This document shows positions 24,801 through 38,500 of a stretch of DNA of 64,000 bases, piece after piece; position 1 is the first letter of the stretch, and the number at the start of each line of letters is the position of its first letter. Origin of the DNA: Trebouxia sp. TZW2008 (taxonomy: Eukaryota > Chlorophyta > Trebouxiophyceae > Trebouxiales > Trebouxiaceae). The notes beneath the pieces were generated by a model. It saw nothing but the letters and a program-made list of their open reading frames with translations, did no database searches and had not been told where the DNA came from. Made by a program: the position numbers and the translations under genes. The stretch covers positions 62,001-126,000 of the forward strand of contig BDIU01000287.1 in assembly GCA_002118135.1 (NCBI GenBank). Reading direction: 5' to 3'.

Positions 24801-25293
24801 AACACTTGTCAGGGTTTCAGAGCCCATCTTGAACAAGCCAGTGCCCAAGCCAAAGGTCAGTTGCAGTGGTGGTTGCTTGCGCCTATTATTCAGGCGTTTT
24901 TGACTGGTGAAATGATCATGTCAGTCAATTTTACTGTAAAAGATTTACATATCAGTCAAGTGCGCCAATGCATTGGGCATTTGACAATGTGCACTGCAAC
25001 TCAGTCCTCCGTACTCTTGGCATGTTGCGTGCTAGGCGTTGCATATTGCTCAGTTTGACTCACTGCAGCAAGGCGCACATAAGCACTTCACCACGAAAAA
25101 GGATTTCCTGACAGATCTGTGTCATGTTCAGGAGCAGCCAAAGGCAGAGCAGCCCAAGGCTGAGCAGAAAGCAGATGCCCAGGATGGCAAACCACAAGAC
25201 ATGGAGACTGATGCCAACACAAATGGTGCTGCTCCAGAAGCAGCTGCAGCCCCAAATGGCGACGCTGCTGCTGAAGACCCCATGGAGCACTAA
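18895..25293 (+). CDS. HSP110: Hsp110-type (HSP70 superfamily) chaperone
   Basis: A cytosolic Hsp70-superfamily member of the Hsp110/SSE class, the nucleotide exchange factor and holdase for Hsp70. Fourteen exons, all phase-consistent, give 850 aa, typical of the class: 18895-19512, 19592-19780, 20050-20199, 20449-20642, 21020-21157, 21430-21562, 21781-21882, 22094-22180, 22935-23135, 23383-23565, 23821-23896, 24247-24392, 24682-24855 and 25132-25293. The N-terminus [21 protein letters not shown] and [16 protein letters not shown] match Hsp110, not canonical Hsp70. The ATPase domain follows ([38 protein letters not shown]). The C-terminal region has the Hsp110-type acidic/Pro-Ala-rich insertion ([12 protein letters not shown] near its end) and helical bundle ([20 protein letters not shown]). 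It ends AAAEDPMEH; no ER-retention or EEVD tail. The intron after 20642 appears to use a GC donor. A perfect heat shock element lies upstream. Confidence 0.95.
19800..20012. repeat. Intronic minisatellite, about 40-50-bp units
   Basis: Four to five diverged units built around GCAGACAGRATTGCAANCTTGTGCT and CTCGTGCAGACAG fill most of the Hsp110 intron between 19781 and 20049. Short open frames in it are artefacts of the repeat. Confidence 0.75.
21186..21268. repeat. Intronic CTG/CCG trinucleotide-rich tract
   Basis: A run of imperfect CCG, CTG, ACTG triplets lies in the Hsp110 intron 21158-21429. It is a simple-sequence tract with no coding role in my exon model. Confidence 0.8.
22228..22292 (-). 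repeat. Dispersed short repeat copy (family D)
   Basis: Diverged copy of a short dispersed family also seen at 2580-2660, 3978-4062, 37179-37264, 40540-40615 and 56148-56212. Shared here: GCTCAAGACAAGCCTGTCCGGC, ACTTGTGCGACACACACCTAGCA. It sits in an Hsp110 intron. Confidence 0.5.
22708..22896. mobile_element. hAT-like MITE, copy 1 (189 bp)
   Basis: Non-autonomous element in the Hsp110 intron 22181-22934. The ends form an imperfect terminal inverted repeat: CAGTGCATCACCGTAC at the left and, on the complement, CAGCGAATCACCATAC at the right (13 of 16 match). Flanks are TTCCTTAG and TTCTTTAG, a 7-of-8 match to an 8-bp target-site duplication. The interior is rich in CAATACGC motifs. No coding capacity. 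Terminal CAGNG and 8-bp duplication are hAT-superfamily traits. A second copy is at 42814-43000. Confidence 0.75.
24031..24098. repeat. Intronic 35-bp tandem duplication
   Basis: Two near-identical units, each containing TGTAGCRTGGCTCCTGTTGC followed by TTTCAG, lie in the Hsp110 intron 23897-24246. Each unit ends in a possible splice acceptor (TTTCAG), but neither is needed for the reading frame. Confidence 0.7.
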
Positions 25294-26874
25294 TTGGTTC
25301 ATATGCCCAATGACCATTCAGACGTTCCAGGATTAAGCTTGTTTTCTCGATAGCCAGGAATTTATCTTGCAATCACAGCTGTCTGACTAGCAGGATTTCC
25401 GCAAGTGCTGCTGTTGTGCTAGTCAGTTTGTGAGGTGAAGACCACTGGGTCACACCACTGTGTTACGTGAACCTCTTTTGGCGCTACACATTTTGCATGA
25501 TTCAAGTGCAGGTATATAGCCAAATGTCAGATATGTTAGAAGTGCCTCTCTAGCACTCTCATTGCGCAACTTTGCAATGGTATCTTGAAGTGCAGCAACC
25601 GTTCTGCAAAAGCATTTGGAAGGTTTTGCAGCGATTATACACTGCCACCAGCGGTTGTGTTCAACTCAGATGTGAGCATGCGAATGTGTGCATTTATTGA
25701 TCATGAAGACACATTGAGACCCGTTGCTATATTCACGGAATGCTGATGCATCGCTCAGCTGTCTGCTCACCAATACTTATGTTAGCCGAGCCATCAAATT
25801 AAATGCACAGCTCCACCTAGAAACCTTACACCTTCGCTAATTGCAAGCAGGACGCAAGGATACAGTCCTGATTGACCGGTCATGTGAATTGATGGCAATG
25901 CCATGGCCAGAAGTCTCAGCTGACTGTTGCCACTGCTTACGGTCAGGTACACAGTGATATTTTTGTGTACAAGATATTGCTGTTGATAGGCCACCCCGTC
26001 CTCATGTGCTGAAATGGCTCATGAATAAGTGCTATTGCTCAGCAGAAAATTCTCACTGGTGATGTTGAAAAGGAATTCTGCATACCTAAGGCTAAGGAGC
26101 ATGCATGCACCTGGAGCATGCGCAGCAGGCATATCCATGATCATAGGATGTGCAACAGCACAGGGCATAATCAGATGGCGTCTTCTATTGTGTTAATGGT
26201 GAGAGCATGTATCAAACTCATGGCCATTCATATTGCTTCAATTGTGGACACTCACAGTCTGTTCCAACAATGCAACTACCACCTGGGGTGAAGTCCCCAA
26301 CACACATTGTTATTGTACTCAGACAATCTTGATTTGTTAGAACAACCTGGTTTTGCCCAGGCACAAGCTGAGCACTTGCCATGCAGTGTAAACAAGCTGT
26401 GATCCAAAGGAGCAACTTGGCTTCTTTCTGTGCCAGTCAAGGGCCTGACAGGAACAAATGCTATTGTTGTCGGTACTTGCTGCTGACCAGTATGGGAAGT
26501 TGATGCCCATCGTCAGCAAGTGCGAAAACCACCTGATTTGGCCAAAACCTTTGGACTGAAGACCCCTGGCTTCTGCATGCAGTACTATGACAACCTCCCT
26601 CCAACTGCTAGTTCGGCTGACCAGCAGGTGAGAATGCTTAGGACGCCCAAACAGCCTCTTCAAAAGCCCCTATAGGCATATCAATTATTCAGTTGAGCTT
26701 GAATTCATACAGCCCTGAACCCCATGCTCCTGTGTGCACAGTATGATCATCAAGGATGGAATGAAGCAGCAAGGTCATGTGCCTGCTCAGTACACAACAA
26801 TAGCATAACGTGACTGCTTGACATGCTGTGCTGCTCATAAGGATTAATTCTGCAATGTAAAAGACGTGAGAAAG
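25294..26874. other. Intergenic region without supported genes
   Basis: About 1.6 kb between the Hsp110 stop and the bS21m-like stop (convergent genes). It contains the two 3' UTRs. Open frames on the minus strand (for example 26337-26663) have no splice context and no family resemblance. I see no repeat or RNA gene. Confidence 0.5.
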
Positions 26875-27186
26875 CTAACAAGCGCACCTAGATTTTGCTT
26901 GCATCACCCAGTACATCATAGTCTTGAACTTTTCTTTGTTGATCCTCTGTTGCGTTTCCTTCTGCTGTATTACTCTTTGATGGGAGGGTTTGATATACTG
27001 CTTGGTGGCCTTCCACTTGTCAGCCAGCTTCTCGTCCTTGATATGATTGATCAGGTTTCGCATGGCCTTGTTAACGTTGCCATTGACGACAGGAACTCTA
27101 TACTGCCTCGTTTGTGTAGCGTTTTGGTTTGCTGCCCATCCTAAAAGGCTTGTCAGCAAGCGACTTTCCGCTGATCTGATTGCCAT
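26875..27186 (-). CDS. MRPS21: Mitochondrial ribosomal protein bS21m-like
   Basis: A 103-aa single-exon protein resembling bacterial/mitochondrial ribosomal protein bS21, a small-subunit protein next to the anti-Shine-Dalgarno region. The family core is NVNKAMRNLINHIKDEKLAD, then a Tyr-x-Lys-Pro element (YIKPSHQR) and a basic helix (ETQQRINKEKFKTMMYW). The first about 30 residues (MAIRSAESRLLTSLLGW and onward) are amphipathic and basic, as in a mitochondrial presequence. bS21 is weakly conserved, so the call rests on size, core pattern and presequence. It is divergent from the beta-amylase gene. Confidence 0.65.
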   Translation of the reverse strand: MAIRSAESRLLTSLLGWAANQNATQTRQYRVPVVNGNVNKAMRNLINHIKDEKLADKWKATKQYIKPSHQRVIQQKETQQRINKEKFKTMMYWVMQAKSRCAC

Positions 27187-27692
27187 GGCCCGTCAAAACA
27201 GCAGTCCAGCAAGCGCAGGTCTGCTTGCAGCAATTCCCAGGCTGACAGAGAAGAGCAGCCACGGATGGATCAGCTGCGCTTGCCTGCAATCGCGCTTGGC
27301 AGTCCGCAAAACTACTTTGTGTAGCGGCGGATAGATTTGACGGTGAACGCGCCCTAGCAATGAATTGCAGCAGGTTGCTAGCTGCGGCAATACCAATGAT
27401 GCAATGGAAGCAGCGCAACACTGCCCCGGGCAAGGTCAAGCGCTATGGGAGCAAGTTTACCTCTGCAGCTGTACATGGCGACTCTTGTGGCATCTGCGAA
27501 GTAGAAGTACACGTCATGCTTTGAGGACAAGTTTGTGTTCAGATCCTTGCTTCCTGTAGCACCTGCTGCAGCCGCTCGCGGCAAGCGGTTTGAGATTTTC
27601 ATTTATTTGACGGGAATGCTCTGCTGTACCGAGCGTGCGTAGGCAGTTGTAGTTCGTCAGCATGTCAGCTTGAGAAGCTAGGCAGTGCACTT
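27187..27692. other. Divergent intergenic region, bS21m-like and beta-amylase genes
   Basis: About 500 bp hold both promoters. A minus-strand open frame at 27460-27602 (starting MKISNRLPRAAAAGATGSKD) ends at a plausible donor (CAGAG/gtaaac). I cannot connect it to a second exon or to bS21m, which has its own good start and presequence. It may be a small unrecognised gene or a 5' UTR. Confidence 0.35.
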
Positions 27693-31079
<3,387 letters not shown>

Positions 31080-32332
31080 GCAGTGGCGTTCAACACTGAT
31101 CTATCACCTCAGGGACCTTGTCTTGCTGCATGCAGCTGCTTCCCACCTTCACAGCAGCTGCTTCATATCTTTACAGCAGCTACTTCAGACCTTCACAGCA
31201 GCTGCTTTACACCTTCACAACAGTGGTTTCACAGCTTCACAGCAGCTGCAAGCAAGCCATAACCCTGTATCTGATTCTGCTGTCAAGACGACAAAGCATT
31301 CCTCTACAATGATCAGCAGCTGCCCATTGGCACGTTTTTCGCTGATTTTTAAGGCTCAGCCAGGGCATGAGAAACAGTTTTTGGCCGTTTGACCTGCAAG
31401 CCCTTGTAGCCTCTTTTTTGGTTGCTGATCATGCTTGTCGCTCAGCAAGCAACATTTCTGTACCCACCTGTGCTGTGGTTTTACCGTCATCAGGGGAGCA
31501 TCAGGACATTTTTGTATGCTGCGCCGATTTTGAAATGACTGTTCTTAGGACCCCTAGGTCAAGTCATAACTGTACCTTTTACAGCCTTAGGTTTTGCCTT
31601 ACCCCAGCGTCTTTGTCATGGACAGTATATCAGTCCATGCAGTTTTGGTGTTCACATTTCATTGTCCAGTCTGTTGCGATGAATGTATTTTAGGCTTGGA
31701 GGCTAGAAATAGAAGATCGTGTGATTGCTCACACGGTGTATCTGCATGTTAGGATTCAGAAAGCAATAAGGGCTTTCCCTGTACAGACAACTGCGCAACA
31801 CTGTTGGTCTAGTGCTGCTGTTGATTGTCTTGGTGATACGTCAACACACGCGGATTTCAGCCAAGAGACATGCAAGTTTTCAGGAGATGAGTGTCTGGGA
31901 AAACGCCCACCTTTGATAGCCATAGTGTAAGAAGTTATGCGGATGTAAGCAGCATTCAAATTTGATGGGGATGCAGCACCAGATTGCAAATGTCTCAACT
32001 CTGTTGCATTTGCAGTCGATGCTGCACATGCATACATGCAGGTCTGGTTGAATTGCAACGAGTACTGTCAACGCAACACAATCATTGACCATATGGCGAT
32101 GCATCGTGAGAACATCTGGGGAACAAAATTAGCAATTGCTGCAGCTGCGCAGGTAGTCAATGGAATTGTCATAAAACTCAATCTGTGCGAGCAGAGTTAT
32201 ATCAGTATTTCATCTCTATGTTGAGCATGTTGGAGTCTGTGCCTGCAAAGCGTATGGTGGGTTTACACTGCTCAATAGTGTCTCTGGCAAAACAAGCTAT
32301 TGTGCTCCAAATCTTGCACATGGAGATGCCAT
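31080..32332. other. Convergent intergenic region between beta-amylase and AlkB-like genes
   Basis: About 1.25 kb with the two 3' UTRs and a minisatellite near 31138-31255. Open frames here are short and unsupported. A TGTAA on the minus strand near 32262-32266, about 70 nt past the AlkB-like stop, could be the chlorophyte-type polyadenylation signal; this is a weak inference. Confidence 0.45.
31138..31255 (+). repeat. Minisatellite, about 21-24-bp units, downstream of beta-amylase
   Basis: Five units built on CACCTTCACAGCAGCTGCTT (variants TATCTTTACAGCAGCTACTT, CACCTTCACAACAGTGGTTT). The array begins about 60 nt after the beta-amylase stop, so it is probably in its 3' UTR. Confidence 0.8.
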
Positions 32333-35215
32333 TCACATGTTGATGTCTGCTCGCTGATAAAACCCGCACCCTGGCCCTTTGGTGTTGTCACACTTGTAGT
32401 AATACAGTTGCTGCTGGACTGCACTGCTTGGCAATGATGCTTTCAACACTGCTTGCTGCGAACAGCGACAAGAGGGTGCTCTTGCAACCCATTCAGGTTT
32501 CAGCTGTCTGAAGGTGAGGTTGATGCGTGCCTTTCCAGCTACTGGATGGCATTCCACTTGCTTGCACTTTGGTACCTGCATGCACAACACCTGTGCTGAG
32601 AGAGGCTCCAACAAGTTGCAGCTGACTACATTCAGTCAACAGTACTTGCTTGATAGTTTGGTATGCAGTGGGTTGCAGGCAAAAGGCCAGATGATTGATG
32701 ACACTGCCGCAACTTCACTGACCCACGTCACCAGCATAATAGCACGTGGACACACTCAGCAAACGCAGACAACGCGAGCAGTGCCAAGCTGCAGAGAGCA
32801 GGCAAGAAATGTCTGACCTCATGCTTCCAAGCCTCCTGCATTGGAGGCCACATGATGACCAATGTGTTGTGTGGCAGCTCCACATCTGCACTCACTACAT
32901 CCTGGCTTCGAGTACTTGGCTGCAGTACATCTCGCTGCAGACTTGACACTGTGGCTTGCTTGTCTGCCAGAGCAGACTGCGCCAAATCTGCACCTTCAAT
33001 GGTGTGCTTTTTCTGTTGCTCACATTGCCTTTGCAGCTGTTCTGGAGCATCAAGAATAGCCTGGCTTTTACTGTTTGGCTGCATCAACCCTGGCTGCTGA
33101 TGTGACCCCATAGCTTGCTGCTCTGCCTGGGCGGACTGTGCTGACTCTGAGACATGATTGTCCTGCTCACGTGGTTGCACACGCTGCCTTTCAAAATCTT
33201 CAGCAGCGCAGACAGTGGAATTGCAATTGCTTCCAGTCATGGAAGCTGGCAGTACATGCCTGCCTGATATGGTGCTTCTGTCTGTGGCAGACTTGTGAAC
33301 AGTGCCAGAGCCAGCGTTTTGTGTGGCAGGCTTCAGCTGAGTTGCAGATTCTTTGGCAAGTGCCATATTCTTCATTCTGAATGTGCGAGTGGCGCCAAGT
33401 GACAAGGAGGCAATGATTGGCCACGGTCCCAGCTGTGTAAGACGATCTGCATCAAAGCAAAGTCAAAGCACTATAGCCGTCGACAACACAACCAGCGCCT
33501 TGCAGCATCCTGGGCATTAGCTGCAAGACAGCACATTTGACATCACAAGGTGTTGCATAGTCATGGTCGTACAGGGTCTCCAAAGGAATGCATGTCCTCT
33601 TGTGCGGAGCAGCAGCCTGTACAGTGATGTACTCAGATGTACCAAACGCATTTGCAAGGTGGATAGCAGTGCTTGCGACAGAGGAGTAGCTATGGCAGCC
33701 AGCAAGTCCAGGTGGAGACATGGCCAATGCCAGGTTGAGATGCAGCAGGTGCATGTGCAAGGTGGACTGAGGCATTGGCAGTAGAGCAGTGGGCTTTGGC
33801 TGCCGGCAAGATCAGGGTGCATGATGGCTAACCTGCATGGGCTCCGACACCCTCCTGACCATCCTGATACATGTTACCTAGAGCATACGAGCACTGCCAT
33901 CCATGCCTGCAACCACAGGATTGATCCTGTTCATATGCATTGACTTCGGCATTGGTTGCCATCCGTGTGGACGTGCTGTTGCATGAGATCAGCAAGCAGC
34001 TCAAGTTACAAAGCATACAAGTAATCTTTGATGCCTCACAGCAGTAGTCATCCGGCACCAATGTCTTTGCGTAGCAAGAGCAGGAATGGCCCATGATTTG
34101 CGCCCGAGCTATGCTGACAGATGTGTCATGCTTTCGTGTGCAGTGCAGCATGCAGACAGCCAACTTGTAATGTGCAGATCAGGCTTATTTGTGCCATGGG
34201 TCACCTGTCATCTGTAGCGAGACTATTGTTCACTCGGCCTGCCAGCCTGTTGACATGTTCACACACTATGGCTGCAGCTTGTTGCAACTCAGCTGGTGCA
34301 ATCTGTGTCTGCACTGTCGAGGACACATCCATAGCTTCAGACTGCATCTCCTGCAAGTGTCGAGCAACACCCTCTGTGCCTTGCAAGGAGCACAGACAAC
34401 CTAGCAGGAAAATGACTTCCTGTCATAGCAAAGCTAGGATGAACCAGCATGCTCAACAGCTGATACCTGTCTCTCCTGTAAGGAGTAGTAGGCACTCGTC
34501 CTGGGTGCAAGGTGCTCTTTGCCACCCATGTACCATGTGCCTCTAGTCCAGCTTGCTGAGTCAGCCAGCAATATCTTGAGCAGCTGATTTGCCAGTGCAG
34601 CAGGCAGCGCTACTCTGACAACCTCACAAGGCGTCAAGGAACGCAGGTTGTCATCTGTAAGGGTCACTGCCTTCTTTGGGCTGCTTGAAAACTTTGCAGA
34701 TGCCAATGTTTGAGTGCTAGATGGCCCAAGCTGCCACCAGGCCAGCTGTGCATGATGCTCTGGCTGGGTAGTGTCTGCTTGTGCTGCTGTAGGACTTTGT
34801 GTTGGTCTGCTTTGAAACTTAGAAGGGTCAAGAGTGCGGTGGCTGTCTGCACTGCAATTCACACAACTATGTTTGAGGCAAAGTGCAATCGTACGCCTGA
34901 TGTCGTGTGTAGCTCTGGTTACTTGCTATTTAGGCAGCTGTCGAGCACGGACTCGTGCGTGTCCGCTTCTTTGCACCTGTGCGCGTTTCCGGCCTTCGAT
35001 CGGTTGCGTGTGTCGTCAGGTGCCCCTTCAGCTGTCGCTTTGCTGAACTTCTCACGATGCGCAGTGTCGAGGTGCGAGTTAATCGAATGCCAAGCTATAC
35101 TGGCGCTACACAGAGGGCACTCAACAAATCGTGACCCTTTGGCATGCACTGATATTGGTCTGGTGTGCTTAGCTTTACACTTCGCGACAGAACTTGCCGG
35201 TGCTTTTCTCTTCAT
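32333..35215 (-). CDS. AlkB-family 2OG-Fe(II) dioxygenase with UBZ-like and GRF zinc fingers
   Basis: AlkB enzymes repair alkylated bases by oxidative demethylation. Six exons (35215-34923, 34851-34445, 34379-34205, 33906-33833, 33446-32818, 32575-32333) give 606 aa in consistent phase. Near residues 30-55 lies a UBZ-like finger, FVECPLCSASIAWHS then HLDTAH (CxxC...HxxxH). The dioxygenase core begins with WTRGTWYMGGKEHLAPRTSA. The Fe(II) ligands are His315 and Asp317 (GVGAHAD, split by an intron) and a distal His about 525 in WKHEV. The 2OG-binding Arg543 is in KARINLTFR. After a catalytic-domain strand (FRMKN) comes an insertion of about 165 Gln/Ser-rich residues, before ELPHNTLVIMWPPMQ. The C-terminus has a GRF-type finger (YYYKCDNTKGPGCGFYQRAD). 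AlkB-GRF fusions are known from fungi and some algae; the UBZ end suggests recruitment to ubiquitinated PCNA or damage sites. The exon 2 donor was chosen by phase. Confidence 0.9.
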
Positions 35216-35590
35216 GCGCCTTTCCGAAGCGTGAGCAGAGCTTGAACGACGCTCGACGCTGGACTTGCAACAAAGCCAGCCTTGCTCAACAGCTCCGAAG
35301 CCAGCATTGGTCTGCCTGCCTCGTTATTAGTCAAGCATGCTGCGCTTTAGTAAGGCTTGATGAGGGGATTCTGGACTCACCGATCACATGTCCTGAAGGC
35401 GCAACAGAAGCAGCGAGCAAAAAGTGGCAGAGGGAGGCGCTTAGGCTGTGAGGGTGATGTCATGGCCCATTATGCGAGCCTGCGACATCGATCGATGAGT
35501 ACCTATGCACTCAGTGCCTCCAAAGTTCCATCGCTTGTGTGAAATGCGCTCAGCAAGTTGCTGATACATCCTGTTTTGTCCTCGGTTACA
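35216..35590. promoter_or_regulatory. Divergent promoter region, AlkB-like and trithorax-like genes
   Basis: 375 bp separate the AlkB-like ATG (minus, 35215) from the methyltransferase ATG (plus, 35591). Both promoters must be here. I see no clear named motif. Confidence 0.45.
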
Positions 35591-38500
35591 ATGGAGGGCA
35601 GCGCTTATGGACTCGAGGATTTTGCCGTTGGCGAGCTTGTGCTCGTGAAAAACCACAACAGGAAGGAGCCATGGTGGCCGGTATATACCCCAGCCTGCTA
35701 TCTTGCACAGCTTGTTGTGCGAACACTCTATGCTGAAACAGCTCGTTCACCTTTCTGGTCACTTTGCTGCTAGGCGATCGTTCTGGATCCCATTTCAGAA
35801 GCTCCAGAGACAATGAGAAGGCATCTCTCGCAGGATAAATTGTGTGTCATGTTCTACGGCCCACCCGTCAACAAGGTTGGTCAGTTGCTTCGGTTTTTTG
35901 ACATTGTGTTGCTCGTAGTGTCACGCAGAGCACCTTGTATGCTCATCACTAGATAAGCAAACTGCACAAGTGACTCAATGTGTCGATTGTTGCCATTGCC
36001 ACCGCTTATGCTGCGCAGAAAAACCCTCGAGACTTTTCTTGGGCTTTGGAAGGCGATTTGCTTCCACTGATCGAGCACCTCGAGCAGTTGCAGGTGAGGT
36101 TGATCTCTCGTGCATTTCAGTCGCAGTTTGTGAGTGACATAACTGTTCAGCTTCCACACACATAGCCTGGAGAGCTGTCGCAGCTGACTATCACTTGCTA
36201 GAGGACGATCATGCACACGTTCAAGCCTAAAGTCAACCCGTCGCAATCCCGTCATCAAGAGACAGCCGTCGTTAGCTGCATTCGTTCTCGCAAGCGTGAT
36301 CATGACCATTCTCGCTTGCATCTGATCGGCGCTTCCCCTGCACAAAAGGTTTGAAGTGAGGGCCTCCTGTATCACGTGGCACTCAAGACTTTTCGTATGC
36401 TTTGCAGAGCCAATACGCCAGTCGCAAAGATCGTGGCAGCGTCGCATTTCAGCTTGCCATCGAGGAGGTACGAGCCTGTGGTCTTGTGCTGAATGTGCAA
36501 GCATTGCCTGCTGTCTGTGACCTCTACAAAGCTTCTCTGTGAGGTGGCAGCTGCTTTCAGCGCTCAAGTGTAGGGCCAGCTAGCTCTTGGTCAGGATTGT
36601 TGTCTTGCCTGCAGGTTTTGCTGGTCGAGAGGGGCTTGAAAGATCCATTGCATGGAGCCTTCAACAAACTTGAGGTACGCCGTCAGTTCCTCAATGGCGT
36701 CTCTAGCAAATGCTGCTTGCTTGTGCAGCACCAACAGTAGTCCATGCCTTGCCTGTTTCCACAGGGCGGAGATCAGCAGTCTGCTGGGCCAAGCTGCAGC
36801 AGTTGCAACATTCCTCTCAATGAAGTTGAGCTTGCAAACACCGAGCAGTATGAGGGTCGCTGCGGCAATTGCCAAAGACTGTATGAGGAAAAGAGCTACT
36901 GTCCAAAGTGCAAGAAGGTGAACATTCAGATCTGCTGTCCTCAATGCACAAGCAAGATCAGATTGCTCAGTTTGGCACAAAAAGGCACTGCAAGCCCTGC
37001 TCAGCTACAGTACATCAAATCATGTGATGAACCTGAAGAAAACAGCATGCATGGCCTGGCAGTGTACACCGCATGTCTGTGTCAGTCGCAAGCAAATGTA
37101 CGCTGCAGCTGTCATTGCACCGCTTCAATGCTGCAAATTTGAAAAGACATTGTTTTGTCTGTTTTTCAACAATTAATCATCAACCGTCCTTACCATGGTG
37201 CTCAGAACAAGCCAGCCTGGCGAGATAGGACTTGGGCCATACACACCTAGCACATGTGCTGGAAACCTAATCAATTTTTTTGTTGATTGGTGCTGCAGGT
37301 TTGGCTGCCAACTGACAAGAACATGGTGGGATGCGACACCTGTTCCTTTTGGGTGCATTCCGACTGCGATCCCCAAGCAGCACAGGTGCTCAAGTCTGCC
37401 ACAGATGAGGCATACCACTGCCCAGCATGCCGTCAGAAGACATCCTCCAAAAGCAGGCTGACAGAACTCAGGAAGGCTGAAGACGAAGTGCGCAAAGCTC
37501 AGCCAAAGAAGCCGCGCACGGCGTATAACCTCTTTGCAGCTGAGATCCACAAGTGAGTGGCCGCCTCTTGTTGCTGACATTTCTGGCAAGTCCTGTTACT
37601 GCCCATCAACCTGTAATGGTGCAGCTGTGATTCCTTGCATCTGAAAAGGGTGTGCAAACTTACGCCCTACTGTGTTGGGTGCAACATGCACAAAGGCATG
37701 TCAAAGGCCTTTTTCCAGGCACGTTTAAGGCTTAAAAGTGCGTATATGGGCGTAGGATCCCCTAGCCTCTGCCACTTTCGTCCAAGCAAGTCAGGCTTGC
37801 AGGACAGTAGACACAGACTCTGACATCGAACTTCTACTTTTGCAGGCAGTATAGTGTGGACAATGGCCTGCGGATAGACTTCAAGGACATGGCAAGGGTG
37901 GTAGGCGAGACGTGGCGAACCCTGACGTCCAAGGAACGGGCACCCTATGAATCAGACGCACGCAGGGAAATGGCTCAATATGAGCAGGAACGAAAGAAGT
38001 ATGAGGAAAAACATAAGTTCTGGGCAGATCTGCATCATAAAGCCAAAACCTCAGGTGTGCTGCAGAAGCAGACACCAAAACATTGGCTTTGGATCATGCC
38101 CTGCGTTAGTGTCCATGACCCTTGTACCATATCACTTTTATACTTGATCACTGAATGACATTGCCTTCCTGGCATCAATTGTTTGGCTCAGTGCACCATT
38201 GCTTGGCAAGACTGACTGCCTACTGTTGACGTATGGTCTCATGCATGGTATGTCCACAAGTCTGAAGTGGCAAGCTTGCATGTTGCAGGGCTGATCAAGA
38301 CAGAAGGCAGCTCTGCACCACCACCAGCTAGCACTGTCAAGCATGCAGCAGCAGAGGCTACCTCAGGGGACGATGAGAAGTCAGGCACCTCTTCAAAGCC
38401 AGCTGCTAAACCTGTCACAGCCGAGACAGCTCGCAAGGCAAGCCTGCCGCATGATCACCAAAGCTATAGCTATCTTGTATTTGAATGCATGTCCCATCTG

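Noticed and set aside
26337..26663. 108-codon minus-strand open frame downstream of the Hsp110 gene
   Set aside because: No recognisable features, no flanking exons, and composition like the surrounding intergenic DNA.
33452..33822. Minus-strand open frames between AlkB exons 4 and 5
   Set aside because: They lie in the intron that splits the His-x-Asp motif; splicing 33833 to 33446 restores GAHAD exactly.
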